Part shown: positions 1-10,800 of the stretch, piece after piece
Layout: each line of letters begins with the position of its first letter
How positions within the stretch are numbered: the stretch's first letter is position 1
Origin: CBDIHP01 sp965279195
Lineage (GTDB): Bacteria > Planctomycetota > Planctomycetia > Isosphaerales > Isosphaeraceae
Direction of reading: 5' to 3'
NCBI GenBank assembly: GCA_965279195.1
Contig: CBDIHP010000037.1
Span: forward strand, 124,001 to 188,000
Length of the DNA stretch: 64,000 nt
Program-made: the position numbers and the translations under genes
Notes under the pieces: generated by a model
The model's input: only the letters and a program-made list of their open reading frames with translations
The model's database searches: none
What the model was told of the DNA's origin: nothing

Positions 1-3000
1 TGCGATGTTGGGCTGGGGCCAGAGCGGCAGGCCCTCGATGCCGGCCCCGGAGAACGACAGGACGGCGGCGAGCGCCTCGTCTCGGGTCCTCGCCGCGTGC
101 GCCGCGACCTGCTCCCGCCAGTCGGCGAACGGCAGCGAGGCGAGGGGATAGCCGCAATCCCGGATCATTTCCTGGAGACTGGCCATCGGGGTCCGGGCGG
201 GATTGACGAGGTGGTAGGTCCGACCGGCGGATCCCGGATCGAGCGACAGCCCGACGATCGCCCGGCTGACGAAGTTGACCGGCGTGAGCAGCAGGTCGCG
301 ATCCGGCTCCGGGGCGACGCCGAGGTTGAGCCACGACTTGATCAGCTTGGCGGGGAAGTCGTCGATCGTGTAAACGCCCGACTCGCTGCACGCGTTCACC
401 AGCCCCGGGCGGTAGATCGTCGTCTCCAGGCCGCGACGCCCGGCCTCATGCACCAGGCACTCCGCGACGGCCTTGCTCTGGGTGTAGCCGAAGCGGAGTC
501 GGCCGATGTCGAACGGCGCGTCTCGCTCGTCGAACGAGAGCGGATTGGCGGGGTCGGGGAAGTCGAAGACGCCGAGGGAGGAGACGTAGTGGAAGGGCTT
601 GCGCCTGGCCTCGCAGGCGAGCCGGAGCAGCGTCTCGGTCCCGGCCACGTTGTCGGGCCGCAACGCCTCGTAGGGCTGGAAGAGGTTGAGCCTCGCGCCG
701 TTATGGTAAATGACGTCGACCTCGTGCGCCAGCCGCTGCCAGGCCCTCGGGGCCAGGCCCAGGCCCGGGGAGGCGATGTCCCCGGCGACGGCCTCGAACC
801 GATCGGCGTACTCATCCTTCCACAGTTGATAGCGTTCCAGCGCCTGTCGGATCCGCAAATGCCCCTCCGAGTTCGACCGGGCGCGGACGATGCAGGCCAG
901 CGTCAGGTCGGTGGTCTCGATGAGGTCGCGGAGGAGGAAGGCCCCGAGGAATCCCGTGGCCCCGGTCAGGAGCGCGATCCGGGGCTGGACGGCGACGCCA
1001 TCGGTGTCGGGCCGAGGGACGATGGAGGGGTCGAGCCGGATCTCGCGGTCCCAGTCGCGTCCGGGCGCGGGCGAGGGGCGGCCGGCCTGGTCCTCGGCCG
1101 GCGACGCGGACGGCTCGAACGTCGAGGCGATGTCGAGGGCCAGATTGGCGAGGGTCTCGCCCCGCAGGAAGGCCATGGTCGGGATCTCGACGCCCAGCTC
1201 GCGGCGGAGCCGGACGTTCAGCTCGACGGCCATGAGCGAGTCGAGCCCGAAGCTCGTCAGCGGCCGGTCGACCTCGATGCGCTCCGGCGTCAGCTCCAGC
1301 ACGGCCGCCGCGCAGGTCGTGAGGATCCCGCGGATCACGGCCAGGCGTTCCTCGCGCGTCCCGCCCTTGATCCGCTCGGTCGGAGTCGTCGACGCATCGT
1401 CATCCGATTGCCCGAAGCAGCGGTCGACCACCTCGCCGAAGCGCGGGAGCCTCGCGGTGGCGTCGGCCGCCGCCCATCGCGCGGGGTCCAGGTGCGCCAC
1501 GGCCGCGCGATCGACGCCGGCCTGGAGCAGTTCCCCGAGGGCATGCAGCAGGAGATCGCTCGGCAGCGGCTTCAGGCCGAGCCTGTGCAGGTGGTCGCGG
1601 ACCGTCGCATTCCGCGAGACGTAGCCGGCATCCTCGATCGCCGTCCAGTTCACCGAGAGCGCGGGCCGCCCCAGGCCCCTGCGGTACTCGGCGAGGGAGT
1701 CGAGGAACATGTTGGCAGCAACATAGTTCGACTGCCCGCGATTGCCGATGAGGGCCGCCACGGACGAGTAGAGGACGAAGTGGTCCAGCGGATCGTCGAG
1801 CGTCGCCGCGTGGAGGTTCCACGCCCCGATCGCCTTGGGGCCGAGGACCTTCTCGAAGCGGGCCGGAGTCTGATGGCGGATCACGCCGTCATCGAACACC
1901 GTCGCCGCGTGGAAGACCCCTCGGATGGGCGGCATCGTCCGGCGGACCAGGTCGAGCGCCTCGGCGAGGCCCGACACGGACGCGACATCCGCCCGGATCA
2001 CGGCAACATCCACCGACGCCCGTCCAAACCATTCGAGCGTCTCGATCGCCTCGGCCGAGGTCGCGCCCGAGCGTCCGAGCAGGGCCAGGTGACGCGCTCC
2101 GCGTTCCACCAGCCAGCGGGCGGTCGCCAGGCCGAAGCCCCCGAGCCCGCCGGTGATGAGGTACGTCGCATCGGGCCGGAAGGCGATCGTGGATACGGCC
2201 GAGGGACCGACCACGATCGCGGGGTCCTGGAAATCCAGAACGACCTTGCCGGTGTGCCGGGCCTTCATCATGTGCCGGAAGGCCTCGGCCGCCGAGGAGG
2301 CCGGGAACCGCTCGACGGGGAGCGGGGGCAGATGACCGTCGCGGACCAGGCCGATGACCTCGGCGAAGATCGACGCCGTCAATTCGGGCCGGGTCAGCCA
2401 GAGCCGGTCGAGGTCGACCGCGAAGAAGGCGATGTGGCGCTGGAACGGCCGCAACCCCAGCCTCGCGTTGCGTTCGATGTCGCGCTTGCCGATTTCGATG
2501 AATCGCCCGCCCGTGCGCAGCAGCCCGACACTCCTCGGGATGGCCGCGCCGGTGAGCGAATTGAGGACGACGTCGATCCCCTGGCCGCCGGTCGCATCCA
2601 GGATCTCCTCGGCGAAGGACAGCGAGCGGGAGTCGAAGACGTGGGGGACGCCGAGCGCTCGCAGATACTCCCGCTTGGCGGGGCTGCCGGCCGTCGCGAA
2701 GACCTCGGCCCCCGCCAGGAGCGCGATCCGGACGGCCGCCAGACCGACCCCGCCGGCCGCCGCGTGGATCAGGACGCGCTCATCGCGGCGGATGCCGGCC
2801 AGCTTCCGGAGCGCGTGATGGGCCGTCATGTAAGCGACCGGCAATCCGGCCGCGTCGAGGAACGAGGTCCCCGGCATCGCCGTCGTGAAGCCCGCCTCCG
2901 CGATCGCGTGGGAGCCGAAGCAGCCGGGCGTCAGGGCGACGACGTCATCTCCGACCGCGAACCCGGACACCCCCTCGCCGAGCGCCGTCACGACCCCGGA

Positions 3001-6000
3001 GCATTCGAGCCCGAGTTCGCGGCCGGACCAGGTCCCCTCCAGCGTTCGGGGCGAGAGCAGGCCGAGGACCTTCGCCACGTCCTTGAAATTCAGGCCCGCC
3101 GCCCGGACCTCGATCTCGACCTGCCCCGGGCCCGGGGAACGACGCGAGGCGGAACGAAGGGCCAGGGTGTCGACCAGCCCCGGCGTGCCGAGTTCCAGGC
3201 GGTGAGGCCGGGGCGTCCCCTGATGCAGGTCCGCCGCCGTGAGGGCCCGGAACCGGTGGACGAATCGCCGGCGCCCCCGCAGCGCGATCTCGTCCTCCGG
3301 CCCGTCCAGGCCGATTTCGTCCAGGAGCGAGCGGATCTCCTCGCATCCCGGTTCGGTCGAAAGATCGACGCGCCGACATACGAGCGCAGGGTGCTCGGAC
3401 GTCACCACCCGGCCCAGCCCCCAGAGCGGGGCCAGGGCGACGTCGGGGCTCGTCCCCGACGCGGACTGGCTCCCTCGCGTGACCAGCCAGAGGCGCGGGG
3501 GCTCCCGCAGCTCCGCGAGGGCCTGGACCAGAGACAGCGCCGACGAGGTCGTCCGCCCGATCCGGTACGAAATCTCCCGCTCGTCCGACGGCCCAGCCCC
3601 CCACGCGAACACGACGCCCGAGGCGTCGGGGAACCCCTCAAGGAGCCGGTCCAGGTCCTCCCGGACGCCCGGACGGACCGCAACCCGCCCCGGCGAGGGC
3701 CGCTCGGAGGATTCGCCTGCGGTGACGACGACCACCTCCGCGCCCCGGCTCCGGAGTTCCTCGCCGATCGACTCGCCGGGGCCCTCCTCCTCGGCGAAGA
3801 CCAGCCAGCGGCCGGCGACCTCTGACCGGGCTTCGATCGATTCTGACTCCGTCCATCGATAGCCGAACAGCAAGTCATCGAGCGCCGGCGCATCCGAGTC
3901 GGATCCGGCCATCGCCAGGCACGTGAGGCCGCGGACGATCGCGACCGGCTGCCCCGAGCGCTCGCAGATCGACAGGTCGGCCCGGATCTCGCCGCGTGCG
4001 GCGTGGACCAGCCTTGCGTGGCACCAGAGCGACTCCGACACGGCGGGATCGACCGGGCGGAAGACGCTCACGCCCTCGATCCTCTGGGGGAGATACAGGC
4101 CGCCCCGGCCGCCGATGGCCCCCCGGATCACCTGGAAGCAGGAGTCGAGCACCCCCGGGTGGAGGATCTGGCCGCGCAGATCGCCGGGGACGCGGATCCG
4201 CCCGAGCGCCTCGCCCTCACCGCGCCAGACCTCTTCGACGCCCCGGAAGTCCGGGCCGTATTCCAGGCCCGCCGCCTCGAAGTCGCGATACCAGTCGCTG
4301 GACGCGATATGCTCATGACACCGTTCCTGGATGGCAGCGAGCCCGACCGGCTCGGCCCGTTCGCCGGTGGCGCGGCAGACACCCGAAGCATGGAGCGTCC
4401 AGGTGCCGTCGGCCTCTCGGCCGTGGATCTCGAACGCCCCCTGCCCCTCGTCCGAGATGAGTTGCAGATCCCGACGGCCCGATGGCGACAGGAAGAGGGG
4501 CTTGTGGAATTCAATCTCATCGATGCGTCGGCACCGACTCGGCTCGGCCGAGAGTGTCGCCGCCGCCATCTCGACGTAGGCCGCGGCGGGGAAGACGACG
4601 GTCCCCTGGACGCGGTGGTCGCCCAGCCATCGATGCTCCTGCCCGAGGTCGAGCGTCGAATGCCAGATCCGATCCCCGTGCGCGGTCTCCAGGCGGCTGC
4701 CGAGCAGGGCGTGCGACCTCGGGCCGATCACGCCCCCGCCGGTCGCGGAGACCAGCCCGAGTCGGACCTGTCGCGCCTCCTCGGACTCCCTCCAGTGATA
4801 CTCGCGCTGCCACGGATAGCGGGGCAGCGGCACGACCTCGCCCGAGGGGTAGAGCCCGGACCAGTCCACCGGCCGACCCGAGACGTAGAGCCGCCCGAGC
4901 GTGCCGAGCAGGCCGAGCCGCTCCGGCTCCCCTCGCCGCAGCGAGGCGAGCGGCGTGGCGGTCTTGCCATGCTCCGCAGCGACCTCCGAGACGAACGCCC
5001 CCAGCACGGGATGCGGGCCGATCTCCAGAAAGAGCTCGATCCCGGAGGCCAGCAGCGTCGAGACCGCCCCGGCGAAGGCGACCGGCTCGCGGACGTTCCT
5101 CCACCAGTAGGAGGCGTCCAGGCTCGCGTCCTCGACGAGGGCGCCTGTGACGGTCGAGGCCAGGGGCAGGCCCGGCCTCCTCGGATCCAGGTGTGCCAGC
5201 GAGTCGATCAACTCGCCGCGCAGGGGGGCCATCCCCGGGCCGTGATAGGGGACGTCGACCTTCAGCTTCCGGACGAACGCATCGGTGGCACCGAGTCGGT
5301 CGGCGATCGCGTCGATGGCCGCGTCGGTCCCCGAGAGGGTCACCGAGCGCGGGCCGTTGAACGCGGCGATCGCGGCCTGCCCTTCGAATTCCCGGAGGAG
5401 CGGGGCGAGTTCATCGGCCGGGAGCCCGACGGCGAGCATGGTCCCCGTGCCCCGGGTGCGGTCCTGGAGGCGGCTGCGGTGATAGATGACCGCGACAGCG
5501 TCCCGGAGGCCGAGCGCCCCGGCGGCGAGGGCCGCGGCGGCCTCGCCCACGCTGTGCCCTACGACCGCCTCGGGCGTCACGCCCCACGACCTCCAGAGCG
5601 CCGTCAGGCCCGCCTGGATCGCGAAGATGGCCGGCTGCGCGACGGCCGCCTCCTGGATCCGCGAGGCGGATTCCTCCGCGAGAAGTTCGCCGAGGATCGA
5701 CCAACCGGAGATGGCCCGGAACAGCCCGTCGACCTCCTCGACGGCCGCGCGGAAGGCCGGCTCGCGGTCCAGCAGCTCGCTCCCCATCTTCCACCACTGC
5801 GGCCCCATCCCCGTGAAGACGAAGGCGAGCCGGGGCGCGCCGCCGAAGGGCCGATGTCCGATCGCCGCCTCGGGGGCCTCGCCCGACGCGATCGCGCGGA
5901 GCCGACGGCCGAGTTCGGCGCGATCATCTCCGAGCACCGCCAACCGGTGCGGGTGTTGGGCGCGTCGGACGGACGCGGTGTGGGCGATGTCCGCCAGAGA

Positions 6001-7434
6001 CGCCTCGGAGCCCTCGATCCAGTCCGCCCAGGCCTTCGCCTGAGACAGCAGGGCCTCCTCGCTCCGGGCCGACAGGGGCAGGATCCATCCGGCCGCGCCC
6101 GGCGTGCCCTGTAAGGCCCGCGCCGGCGGGGCGGCCAGGACGGCATGGGCGTTGGTCCCGCCGAACCCGAACGAGTTGATCGCGGCCAGTCGCCCGCCCT
6201 GCCCCGGCCACTCTTCGAGCCGGGTCGGAATCCGCAGCCGCAGACGATCCAGGTCGATCGCGGGGTTCGGCTCGGTGAAGTGGATCGACGGCGGGATCTG
6301 GCCGTGCCGGATCGCCAGGACGGTCTTGATGAGGCCCGCCACGCCCGAGGCCGGCTCCAGGTGCCCGATGTTGGTCTTGACCGATCCCATCCAGCATTCG
6401 CGTCCGTCCGTGCGACCCGGGCCGAGCACCGCGCCGGCGGCGTTCGCCTCGATCGGGTCACCGACGCTCGTCCCGGTGCCATGGGCCTCAAGGTACTCGA
6501 TCGCCGACGGATCGATGCCGGCCTCGCGATACGCCTCCGCCAGGAGCTGCTCCTGGGCCCGGCCGTTGGGCACGGCGATGCTGTCGGAGTGGCCGTCCTG
6601 GTTGACCGCGGTGCCGAGGACCACGGCATAGATCGGGTCGCGGTCCCGGATCGCCGTGTCGAGCGGCTTGAGGAGGACGACCCCCGCGCCTTCGGCCCGG
6701 ACATAACCGTTCGCCTTCGCGTCGAACGCGCGACAGCGGCCGTCGGGCGAGAGCATCGACGCGTAGCAGAAGTTGATGGTCGTCTCGGGCCGGAGGATCG
6801 CGTTGACCCCGCCGACGAGCGCCCGGTCCGACTCGCCCGACCAGAGGCTCCGGCAGGCGAGGTGGAGCGCCACCAGCGACGACGAGCAGGCGGTGTCGAC
6901 GGACAGGCTCGGACCCCGGAGGTCGAACGCGTAGGAGAGCCGGTTGGCGGCGATGCTCGCCGTCGTGCCGAGCGCGATGTAGGCATTCTTCGGGGCACGT
7001 TCGGACGGCTGGGAGAGGATGTCGTTGTAGTCGTGCGAGGAGATCCCGATGAAGACGCCCGTGCGGGACCCGGCCAGATGGTCGACGACCCAGCCCGCGT
7101 CCTCGAACGCCTCCCAGGAAACCTCCAGGAGCATCCGCTGCTGCGGATCCATCACCGCCGCCTCGCGCGGGGCGATCCCGAAGAAATGCGGGTCGAACCG
7201 GTCCATCGACCGCACGAAGCCGCCATACTTCGTATAGATTTTCCCGGGGACGTCCCTGTCGCCCGAATGGTACGACGACAGGAGCCAGCGATCCTCCGGG
7301 ACCTCGGTGATGGCATCGCGACCTTCACGCAGGAGCCCCCAGAATTCCTCCGGGCCATCCGCGCCGGGGAACCGGCATCCGATGCCGACCACGGCGATCG
7401 GTCCGCGCTGCTGCTTTGGCATGATCTCGAACAT
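1..7434 (-). CDS. Type I polyketide synthase, KS-AT-DH-ER-KR-ACP-thioester reductase (3' end outside window)
   Basis: A modular or iterative type I PKS, about 2478 residues in view, that would build a reduced polyketide from acyl and malonyl-type units. Domains seen in order: KS (catalytic Cys183 in DTACSSS, His in EAHGTGT near 318 and NIGH near 356), AT (GHSVGE, Ser628), DH (His940 in an HxxxGxxxxP motif, HPGVLDSCFQ near 1094), structural KR half, ER (LNFKDVAK near 1450, AAAGGVG near 1558), KR (TGGLGGFG near 1760, Tyr1904 in QSNYVAAN), ACP (FGLDSL, Ser2066) and an SDR-type thioester reductase (TGATGFLG near 2153, YTQSK at 2317-2321). No methyltransferase domain was found. The terminal reductase implies release as an aldehyde or alcohol rather than by hydrolysis. 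The start MFEIMPKQQ was chosen because the KS begins right after it; an ATG four codons downstream is possible. The reading frame is still open at base 1. The AT substrate motif is VPYHGPGM, which does not assign the extender unit clearly. The product is unknown. Confidence 0.95.
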   Translation of the reverse strand, partial: MFEIMPKQQRGPIAVVGIGCRFPGADGPEEFWGLLREGRDAITEVPEDRWLLSSYHSGDRDVPGKIYTKYGGFVRSMDRFDPHFFGIAPREAAVMDPQQRMLLEVSWEAFEDAGWVVDHLAGSRTGVFIGISSHDYNDILSQPSERAPKNAYIALGTTASIAANRLSYAFDLRGPSLSVDTACSSSLVALHLACRSLWSGESDRALVGGVNAILRPETTINFCYASMLSPDGRCRAFDAKANGYVRAEGAGVVLLKPLDTAIRDRDPIYAVVLGTAVNQDGHSDSIAVPNGRAQEQLLAEAYREAGIDPSAIEYLEAHGTGTSVGDPIEANAAGAVLGPGRTDGRECWMGSVKTNIGHLEPASGVAGLIKTVLAIRHGQIPPSIHFTEPNPAIDLDRLRLRIPTRLEEWPGQGGRLAAINSFGFGGTNAHAVLAAPPARALQGTPGAAGWILPLSARSEEALLSQAKAWADWIEGSEASLADIAHTASVRRAQHPHRLAVLGDDRAELGRRLRAIASGEAPEAAIGHRPFGGAPRLAFVFTGMGPQWWKMGSELLDREPAFRAAVEEVDGLFRAISGWSILGELLAEESASRIQEAAVAQPAIFAIQAGLTALWRSWGVTPEAVVGHSVGEAAAALAAGALGLRDAVAVIYHRSRLQDRTRGTGTMLAVGLPADELAPLLREFEGQAAIAAFNGPRSVTLSGTDAAIDAIADRLGATDAFVRKLKVDVPYHGPGMAPLRGELIDSLAHLDPRRPGLPLASTVTGALVEDASLDASYWWRNVREPVAFAGAVSTLLASGIELFLEIGPHPVLGAFVSEVAAEHGKTATPLASLRRGEPERLGLLGTLGRLYVSGRPVDWSGLYPSGEVVPLPRYPWQREYHWRESEEARQVRLGLVSATGGGVIGPRSHALLGSRLETAHGDRIWHSTLDLGQEHRWLGDHRVQGTVVFPAAAYVEMAAATLSAEPSRCRRIDEIEFHKPLFLSPSGRRDLQLISDEGQGAFEIHGREADGTWTLHASGVCRATGERAEPVGLAAIQERCHEHIASSDWYRDFEAAGLEYGPDFRGVEEVWRGEGEALGRIRVPGDLRGQILHPGVLDSCFQVIRGAIGGRGGLYLPQRIEGVSVFRPVDPAVSESLWCHARLVHAARGEIRADLSICERSGQPVAIVRGLTCLAMAGSDSDAPALDDLLFGYRWTESESIEARSEVAGRWLVFAEEEGPGESIGEELRSRGAEVVVVTAGESSERPSPGRVAVRPGVREDLDRLLEGFPDASGVVFAWGAGPSDEREISYRIGRTTSSALSLVQALAELREPPRLWLVTRGSQSASGTSPDVALAPLWGLGRVVTSEHPALVCRRVDLSTEPGCEEIRSLLDEIGLDGPEDEIALRGRRRFVHRFRALTAADLHQGTPRPHRLELGTPGLVDTLALRSASRRSPGPGQVEIEVRAAGLNFKDVAKVLGLLSPRTLEGTWSGRELGLECSGVVTALGEGVSGFAVGDDVVALTPGCFGSHAIAEAGFTTAMPGTSFLDAAGLPVAYMTAHHALRKLAGIRRDERVLIHAAAGGVGLAAVRIALLAGAEVFATAGSPAKREYLRALGVPHVFDSRSLSFAEEILDATGGQGIDVVLNSLTGAAIPRSVGLLRTGGRFIEIGKRDIERNARLGLRPFQRHIAFFAVDLDRLWLTRPELTASIFAEVIGLVRDGHLPPLPVERFPASSAAEAFRHMMKARHTGKVVLDFQDPAIVVGPSAVSTIAFRPDATYLITGGLGGFGLATARWLVERGARHLALLGRSGATSAEAIETLEWFGRASVDVAVIRADVASVSGLAEALDLVRRTMPPIRGVFHAATVFDDGVIRHQTPARFEKVLGPKAIGAWNLHAATLDDPLDHFVLYSSVAALIGNRGQSNYVAANMFLDSLAEYRRGLGRPALSVNWTAIEDAGYVSRNATVRDHLHRLGLKPLPSDLLLHALGELLQAGVDRAAVAHLDPARWAAADATARLPRFGEVVDRCFGQSDDDASTTPTERIKGGTREERLAVIRGILTTCAAAVLELTPERIEVDRPLTSFGLDSLMAVELNVRLRRELGVEIPTMAFLRGETLANLALDIASTFEPSASPAEDQAGRPSPAPGRDWDREIRLDPSIVPRPDTDGVAVQPRIALLTGATGFLGAFLLRDLIETTDLTLACIVRARSNSEGHLRIRQALERYQLWKDEYADRFEAVAGDIASPGLGLAPRAWQRLAHEVDVIYHNGARLNLFQPYEALRPDNVAGTETLLRLACEARRKPFHYVSSLGVFDFPDPANPLSFDERDAPFDIGRLRFGYTQSKAVAECLVHEAGRRGLETTIYRPGLVNACSESGVYTIDDFPAKLIKSWLNLGVAPEPDRDLLLTPVNFVSRAIVGLSLDPGSAGRTYHLVNPARTPMASLQEMIRDCGYPLASLPFADWREQVAAHAARTRDEALAAVLSFSGAGIEGLPLWPQPNIA

Positions 7435-7583
7435 CCTGAAGATGGGGGGGATTCGAGGATTCCGGGGAGGCGTCGCCGGATGGCCGCGGGAAGGGGCGAT
7501 GTGCTCCGGACGCGGCACGTGGACCGCCGGATTCCCCGGAGCACTGGCCCGTCGGGGGATGCCATGCATTCGAACTGGCTAAT

Positions 7584-7604
7584 GGAGCCGGTCCTTCCGG
7601 CTCC
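7584..7604. terminator. Short GC hairpin between metzincin gene and PKS
   Basis: An 8-bp perfect stem (GGAGCCGG / CCGGCTCC) with a 5-base loop lies between the 3' end of the large surface-protein gene and the PKS start. It has no clear T-tract, so it is a weak terminator candidate. The rest of 7435-7740 shows no gene; it would hold the PKS promoter, which I cannot place. Confidence 0.35.
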
Positions 7605-7740
7605 TTGAGCTAGATGTGCGAAGAATGCCCGATCGGTTTCAGGTGTCCGGTCAGGATTCCGGCGGGTTCTGGCTCGGAAGCGACTTCGCGCCTCGATTGC
7701 GATTTCCGTCCCGATTTCGATCGTTCGTGGTGGCCGTTAC

Positions 7741-7768
7741 GGCCGGGCGACAAGGGAGTCGCCCGGCC
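7741..7768 (-). terminator. Candidate intrinsic terminator of the large surface-protein gene
   Basis: A perfect 11-bp GC-rich stem (GGCCGGGCGAC / GTCGCCCGGCC) with a 6-base loop lies about 40 bases after the stop codon at 7808 in the direction of transcription. No long U-tract follows, as is common in high-GC genomes. Confidence 0.55.
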
Positions 7769-7807
7769 GGGGATGGTCATTTCTCTGCAACGCAGGCGAG
7801 CCGGACC

Positions 7808-10800
7808 TCAACGCCGGTCGATGGATCGCGACCGCCGCGATCGCGGAGCCAGCCACTCCAGGGCCAGCGCGTGCACGACTTCATCGGGCAGCCCGAGGAG
7901 CGGCTCAAGTCCGCGGACTGCCGATCGGGAATCGAACCAGACCGCGTCGACGGCGTCGGATGCCGGCGGGACCAGGGCGGACGGCGGTGTGAGGAGGGCG
8001 ATCGAAGCCGGCGCGGGGATGAACTGCTCCCCGGGCGCGAGGACCGGCTCCATGACCCTGCCGGAGTCCGGCTCGTCGTGGTCGAGCCCGAGGATGTGGC
8101 CGAATTCGTGGGCGACCACGGTCTCGAGATCGTAACCGCCCGGTCCGCCCCATCCCCGACCGGCGCCGTCAACGTCGATCCAGATCGTCCGGTGCGCGGG
8201 GTCGTTCGAGCCCAGCAGGTCGCCGGAGAGGGAGGCGGCCTCGACGCGAGTCTGCTCGATCGCGAGGCGGGTGGCTGCATCGGGCCGGACGGCGATCCAG
8301 TCGGCCCTCGCATGCTCGATCGCCGAGGCCAGGGCGACGGGGTCGAGCGTCGGGGAGGGAGCCCGGCCGGGCGGGGCCGCCGCCGGCGCGGCGAGCATGG
8401 CCTGGCCGTTGGTGTGGATGACGATGCTGCCGCCGGAGATGGGCGTGGTCGGCCGGGCGTCGTCGGCCGCGCCCGGCTGATTGTCGTAGACAAGCGTGCC
8501 GGCGTTGCTCCAGATCCTCAGCCGCATGCGGTCGACGCCGTCCCCGGCGAGCCGGCCGTCGAGGGCGGTGAGGGCGAATCTGTAGCCCGGCGAGGCGTTG
8601 AAGAGTCCGGTGCCGCGATATTGCGCCTGCGCCCCCGAGACGACCAGCCAGTCGTAGCTCAAGCTGAGGAAGTTGAAGCGGCCGGCCGCGAATGCGAAGT
8701 CGGTCGCGCCCGAGGGCTGATTCGATCCCTTCAAATATTTGGAAACGAACCCGAACAGCGCGCTGCCCGAGGTCGAGGGCGAGGTGAGGTAGGCCCCCGC
8801 CGGGGAATGGAGCCAGCCGCCGCCCGTGACGAACCCCGCCGAGGGGTCATACACGACGACCATCGCCGGCGATTGCGCATCGTTCTGGATCTGGCTGGCG
8901 ACGTCCTGACCGCCGTCGCCGTCGGTCAGGGCCATTGAGGCGCGATAGACCCCGGCCTGGGAGAAGGTGACGCGGGCCGTGATGGTCCCCGGCGCGGAGG
9001 CCGTCGGCGGGGTGACCGTGACCGAGAGGCTCCCGGGCGTGACCGTCACCACCTGGCCCGAGGCATTGGTGGTGGTGAACTTCCAGTTCGCGGCATAGGC
9101 GTCGTTCGCGAGCGCCGGGTCGGTGAACGTCGCGGTGAATGTGATCGCCTGGCCGACCGCGGCGAGCGTGCCCGACGCCGGCCCGGTGAGCGTCGCCTTG
9201 GGGGCGACGTTGGCGACGTTGAACGTCAAGGGGGTGGAGTCTTCGTCCGTGCTCCCATTCGAGGCTTCCCTCGCTACAACCGTCACCGACAGCGTCAGCG
9301 ACGCCGGGCCGTCGGGCACCGTCAGGGTCAGTCCCGCGAGATCGGCCGGGCTCAGGTCCCAGACGCCCAGGCCGCCGACGGTGCCGGCCAGGGTGCCGCG
9401 ATTGAACCGGGCCCCGGCGGGCACGCCCGAGACGCGGATCGAAACCAGTTGCTCGGACCCGTCGAGGTCGACCGGGGCGGCCGAGAGGTTCACGGGGAAG
9501 GCCGCCCCCTCCGAACCGCCGGCGGTGGAGGCGGTGACGGCCGGCCGGTCCGCGACGGCCGCGACGATCAAGCTGACCGTCGCCGAAGACCGGCCTCCCT
9601 CGCCGTCGTCGATGACGTAGCCGAAGCTGTCGGGACCGGAATAGTTCGCCGCCGGGGTGTAGGTCAGCGTGCCGTCGGGGTTGATGATGACCTGGCCGTG
9701 GGCCCCCTGGGTCACGCCGACGACCGTCAGCGGGTCCGCCGGGTCGTCGTCATTGGCCAGGACGTCGATTCGCGTGATGCGGTCTTCATCCGTTGAGATG
9801 ACGTCGGGCCGCGCGGTCGGTGGGGCGTTCGTGACCAGGAACGTCCGGACGGCGACGCCCACCGCTCCGTTCTGGGTGTTCTTGGTCGTGAGGGTGACGG
9901 AGTAATCGCCGTCGTCGCCTGCCGCGACGGAGAGGTCGCGGCCCGTGCCGGTCGCGATACTCTGGCCGTTGCGCGTCAATGTCCAGGCATACGTCAGCGA
10001 AGATGCATCCGGGTCGGCGGGCCGGGCCTGGAAGGACAGGGCCGAGCCTTCCGGCGCGACCGAGGTCACGCCATCGACGCCTGAGGCGACGAGGTCCGTG
10101 ATGGCCTCGACGCCGGAGTAAGTGATCGGCAGGCCGTCGACCGTCACGGTTCCCGTGCCGGCGAGTCCGGGCGCGTTCACCACGAGGCGAGCAAGGCCCT
10201 CGACGACGTCCAGGCGGTCCGTCGCCAGATTGCCGCCCTGGAAAACGATCCCGGGGAAACCCGCCGCGCCGGCGTCGAGGACGTTGACCGTCAGGGTGTT
10301 GGCGACGCCGTCCGCGCCGACAATCGTGATCGGGCCGGGCGAGGACAGGATGCCATCGAAGACCACCTCGCCGTTGCGTTCCAGGCCGATGTGACCGCCG
10401 TCGACGGTCAGCACGAGGTCGTTGCCCCCCTCGCCCGCCGGCGCGGCGTAGGAGAACGGGTCGTCGTCGGCAATCGAGCCGACAGCCATCGTCTGCGCGA
10501 TCACGGCGTTCTCGGCCTGGTAGATCGAGAGGAGGAACTCCTCATCCCCCTCGAACGTCGTATCGCCGCGCACAAGAACCTGGATGATTCTCTGGGAGGC
10601 GTCGCCGGCGGCCCAGGCGAGCTGGCCGGAGGCGGCGGCGTAGTCGACGCCGGCGATGGCGGTCAGGTCGGCCGACTCGTAGAGGACGCTGATGGGGCGG
10701 TCGGAGGGCCGATTGAGGGTGACGGCGAACTCGAAGATCGCGTCGCCGGAGTCGGTCTCGGCCCGGCGGACGCTCGCGATCGAGATCGAGCTTGGCACGA

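Noticed and set aside
97..3825. Long plus-strand open frame across the PKS gene
   Set aside because: It runs opposite to the PKS, shows Arg/Gly/Asp-rich antisense composition and no domain; the minus-strand frame carries KS to TR motifs in order.
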